This document shows positions 62,073-64,000 of a stretch of DNA of 64,000 bases, one piece after another. The DNA lies in the NCBI GenBank assembly GCA_003254905.1, contig QANU01085996.1:124001-188000 (forward strand), written 5' to 3'. The stretch comes from Nissolia schottii. Its lineage: Eukaryota > Streptophyta > Magnoliopsida > Fabales > Fabaceae. The translations under genes and the position numbers were made by a program. Every line of letters starts with the position of its first letter. Within the stretch, counting starts at the first letter, position 1. Under the pieces are notes generated by a model that was given only the letters and a program-made list of their open reading frames with translations, searched no databases and was not told where the DNA came from.

Positions 62073-62108
<36 letters not shown>
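62067..62108. repeat. (GA)n microsatellite upstream of MIP2
   Basis: GA run 145-185 bases before the MIP2 ATG (CT-rich on the MIP2 sense strand), inside the likely leader or core promoter. Confidence 0.9.
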
Positions 62109-62111
<3 letters not shown>

Positions 62112-62174
62112 TTTCGTCAGTTCTCTCTCGTTTCTCAGGGGAGGAGTTTTTTATTAATCTTTTACTGTTATCTT

Positions 62175-62213
62175 TGGGCTGGGCTGTCCGTCGGTGCTGG
62201 GCCAAGCGGCCCA
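62175..62213 (-). promoter_or_regulatory. Site II-type motif cluster upstream of MIP2
   Basis: TGGGCT twice in tandem (62175-62185), TGGGCC (about 62198-62203) and GGCCCA (about 62208-62213) lie 250-290 bases before the MIP2 ATG. The same motif class is found before the ATAD1-like gene and MYG1. Function inferred. Confidence 0.5.
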
Positions 62214-63329
62214 TTATTGGAGGCCGTTAATTGTGTGAATTTACTTGGGTCTCAGGCAGTACCCGGTTGTTCAAGATTCTGACCCACTTCGACCAAAAGT
62301 ATGGTAGCCCATACTTTGACCAAAAATTACAACTCTGGCCCAACGGTCAACAAATTAGAGGTTTGGTTAATGGTTAGCATACATTTCCCAACCAAAAAAT
62401 AAGTCCCGCTTTATTGCTCGACACAAGATTCCAGCAAACTGCTCGACTACTCGCAACATGGACGGTTATTCAATATTTTCTAATAAATAATAAAAAATAA
62501 GACGTTTTACATGTAAAATCACTAATATGTTTATGAATATGTTATGTTATTTCTCAAACACATAATTATTATTGAGATATTGGTCATTTTATTAATGACA
62601 AATATTTACTAATATGTTAATTTTCTTTCTTTTTATAAATTGAGTTTATGATTTTATGATATTATTCTTTTAGAAACATTTTATTTTATTTAAAAAATTA
62701 TAATTAGCATCAAATCTCAATATTAAATTAATGATTATGGCATTTACTGTATATTGTAATTATTAGTGATTTAGTTTTGTAAAATATTTACATATGATAA
62801 TTTTTTTTATTTATGTGATATGATAATATTTTATGATATTATCATTATTTATTATGTGTATTATTTTTTAAAAAAAAATTATCAAAATATCAGTGGTTAT
62901 ATATGTTTTGTAAGCAGTGCGACATTGCATATTTTTAAAAGCAAATCATGTCTTACTCATATGATAACGAGATAAGGAAACGATAACACAATAATTAATG
63001 GTGTCAAGTTTTGAAAGTTCTAGAATAACTAATATTTTGTTTGTCAAATAAACAAAAATTATGATGCACTACTATCTATCAATTCATAAAGATCAATGAA
63101 AGCTTTGGAAGAGCTATTATTTTGTTTTCCAAATAAACAAAATTTATCCTACACTATTAAGTCACAAAGATGACTCAAGACTCTAGAAGAGTTATTATTC
63201 TCTTTCCAAGAGCAGCACAAATCATTGTGAATGATTAAACATTATTGGTATTATAAAATTGACTAAAGGACCCAAAAAAGCTAATATGGTATTCCTTAAA
63301 GGAACAAAATTTGTTATAGTTAATTTCAT
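62214..63329. other. Intergenic, AT-rich, with degenerate tandem units
   Basis: No gene is seen. From about 63010 to 63230, three degenerate units of roughly 85 bp share 'agagctattatt-tgtttcca', 'aataaacaaaa' and 'cacaaagat' words. Confidence 0.4.
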
Positions 63330-63720
63330 GTTATTTAGATTGTCTCAATGAAACTTGTTAAAATTTAAAGATATTCTCCAAAATAAATATCATATTGAGA
63401 CTGTAAATAAAGAGAACACTAAATATCCGCATTACAACTATCATACCAAGTAATAAATATGTATTAGAAAACTAACTGGTTTCTTCCAATTTGTACTATA
63501 AAAATATTGTCGTAATTGAAATTTATGTTATAGTAAATCAAAAGTTTACTGACACAATTTTTTGGCATGACCGGTAGGACCATCCCAATTCAATTATAAT
63601 GCAAACAATTTTTTAGAATTCATTTTGAAAATCATCAAAGAGCCAAAAGATTCTGAGTTAAAGAATTCTCGTGTATTGCTTGCTCTCAAATAAATTAATT
63701 ATGAGATAATCACCAATTTA
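63330..63720 (+). mobile_element. Ty1/copia retrotransposon fossil (GAG-pre-integrase region)
   Basis: Conceptual translation resembles the region just before integrase in plant copia polyproteins, for example HIETVNKEN, then a FWHDR..HP-type segment and SQKIL. It is a broken, old fragment; no terminal repeats were recognised and it may extend to the window edge. Confidence 0.6.
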
Positions 63721-64000
63721 TATGGTCTAATCGAAAATATAGGGAGGCAGAAGGGGTGGGGTGCATGTTTCTAAAGAAATTCTAAGAGAATACTCTTATT
63801 GCTCGATAAGGAATTCGACATGGTTAATCATAACTATTTGTATTCCGAGAATCTAGAGCACTTCAATGCTTGATTAATATAAATGATCATTAAGATAAGC
63901 TATATATATATCTTGCCCTATTGGTCAATGGGGTGGTGTATAAATTGATAAAATCCCTTTCTGCTTAAGGAAAAGGGATTCTATTGTATTTTATATGTTG
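63721..64000. other. Unassigned repeat-like DNA at the window edge
   Basis: No gene is seen. It contains mixed AT-rich sequence, possibly a further part of the copia fossil or another element cut by the window end. Confidence 0.3.

Overview
The window is nuclear DNA from a flowering plant, very probably a eudicot. The genes have short phase-consistent exons, GT-AG introns, AT-rich intergenic DNA, many (AT)n/(GA)n microsatellites and small inverted-repeat transposons. A legume is a reasonable guess: a broken zinc-finger gene keeps a C-terminal tail resembling soybean SCOF-1. This cannot be settled from the window. Two ambiguous bases (34110 and 60279) lie in simple repeats.

Eight protein-coding genes can be modelled with consistent phases; their identities come from remembered family sequences. 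In order: a YSL3-type metal-nicotianamine transporter (2834-5670, -); an ATAD1/Msp1-type AAA ATPase (15531-19737, +); an intronless BCS1-like AAA ATPase of the At2g46620 type (24106-25596, +); MYG1 exonuclease (28780-30682, +); plastid rhodanese STR14 (31132-33399, -); an MFSD5-like major-facilitator transporter (41722-45592, +); a short F-box protein (47555-49222, -); and MAG2-interacting protein 2, MIP2/Sec39/NBAS (50457-61923, -). A truncated, frameshifted ZAT/SCOF-1 zinc-finger pseudogene lies at 26430-26748.

The genes do not form one pathway. They are housekeeping functions: metal-chelate uptake, clearance of mistargeted tail-anchored proteins, RNA turnover, plastid rhodanese, ER-Golgi tethering and protein turnover. 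Their order looks ancestral. Neighbours here correspond to neighbours in three Arabidopsis segments as I remember them: At5g53540-At5g53550, At4g27680-At4g27720 and At5g24350-At5g24380.

The gene-poor stretches (about 6-15, 19.7-23, 33.4-41 and 62-64 kb) hold the mobile DNA. There are two members of one Mutator-like family with 9-bp target duplications (676-1965, 47086-47312) and hAT-like elements with 8-bp duplications (13630-14921, 40036-40494). There is also a hairpin-rich element (23168-23560), Ty1/copia fossils (12985-13629, 63330-63720), two intronic TRIM-like fossils (18772-19055, 53289-53631), a solo CACTA end and LINE RNase-H relics. I found no CRISPR, tRNA, rRNA or clearly new multi-gene system. 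The most interesting signals are small structural ones: inverted repeats around the Walker-A exon of the ATAD1 gene, a duplicated splice acceptor with a stop in MYG1, and the Mutator-like pair with possible sequence capture.
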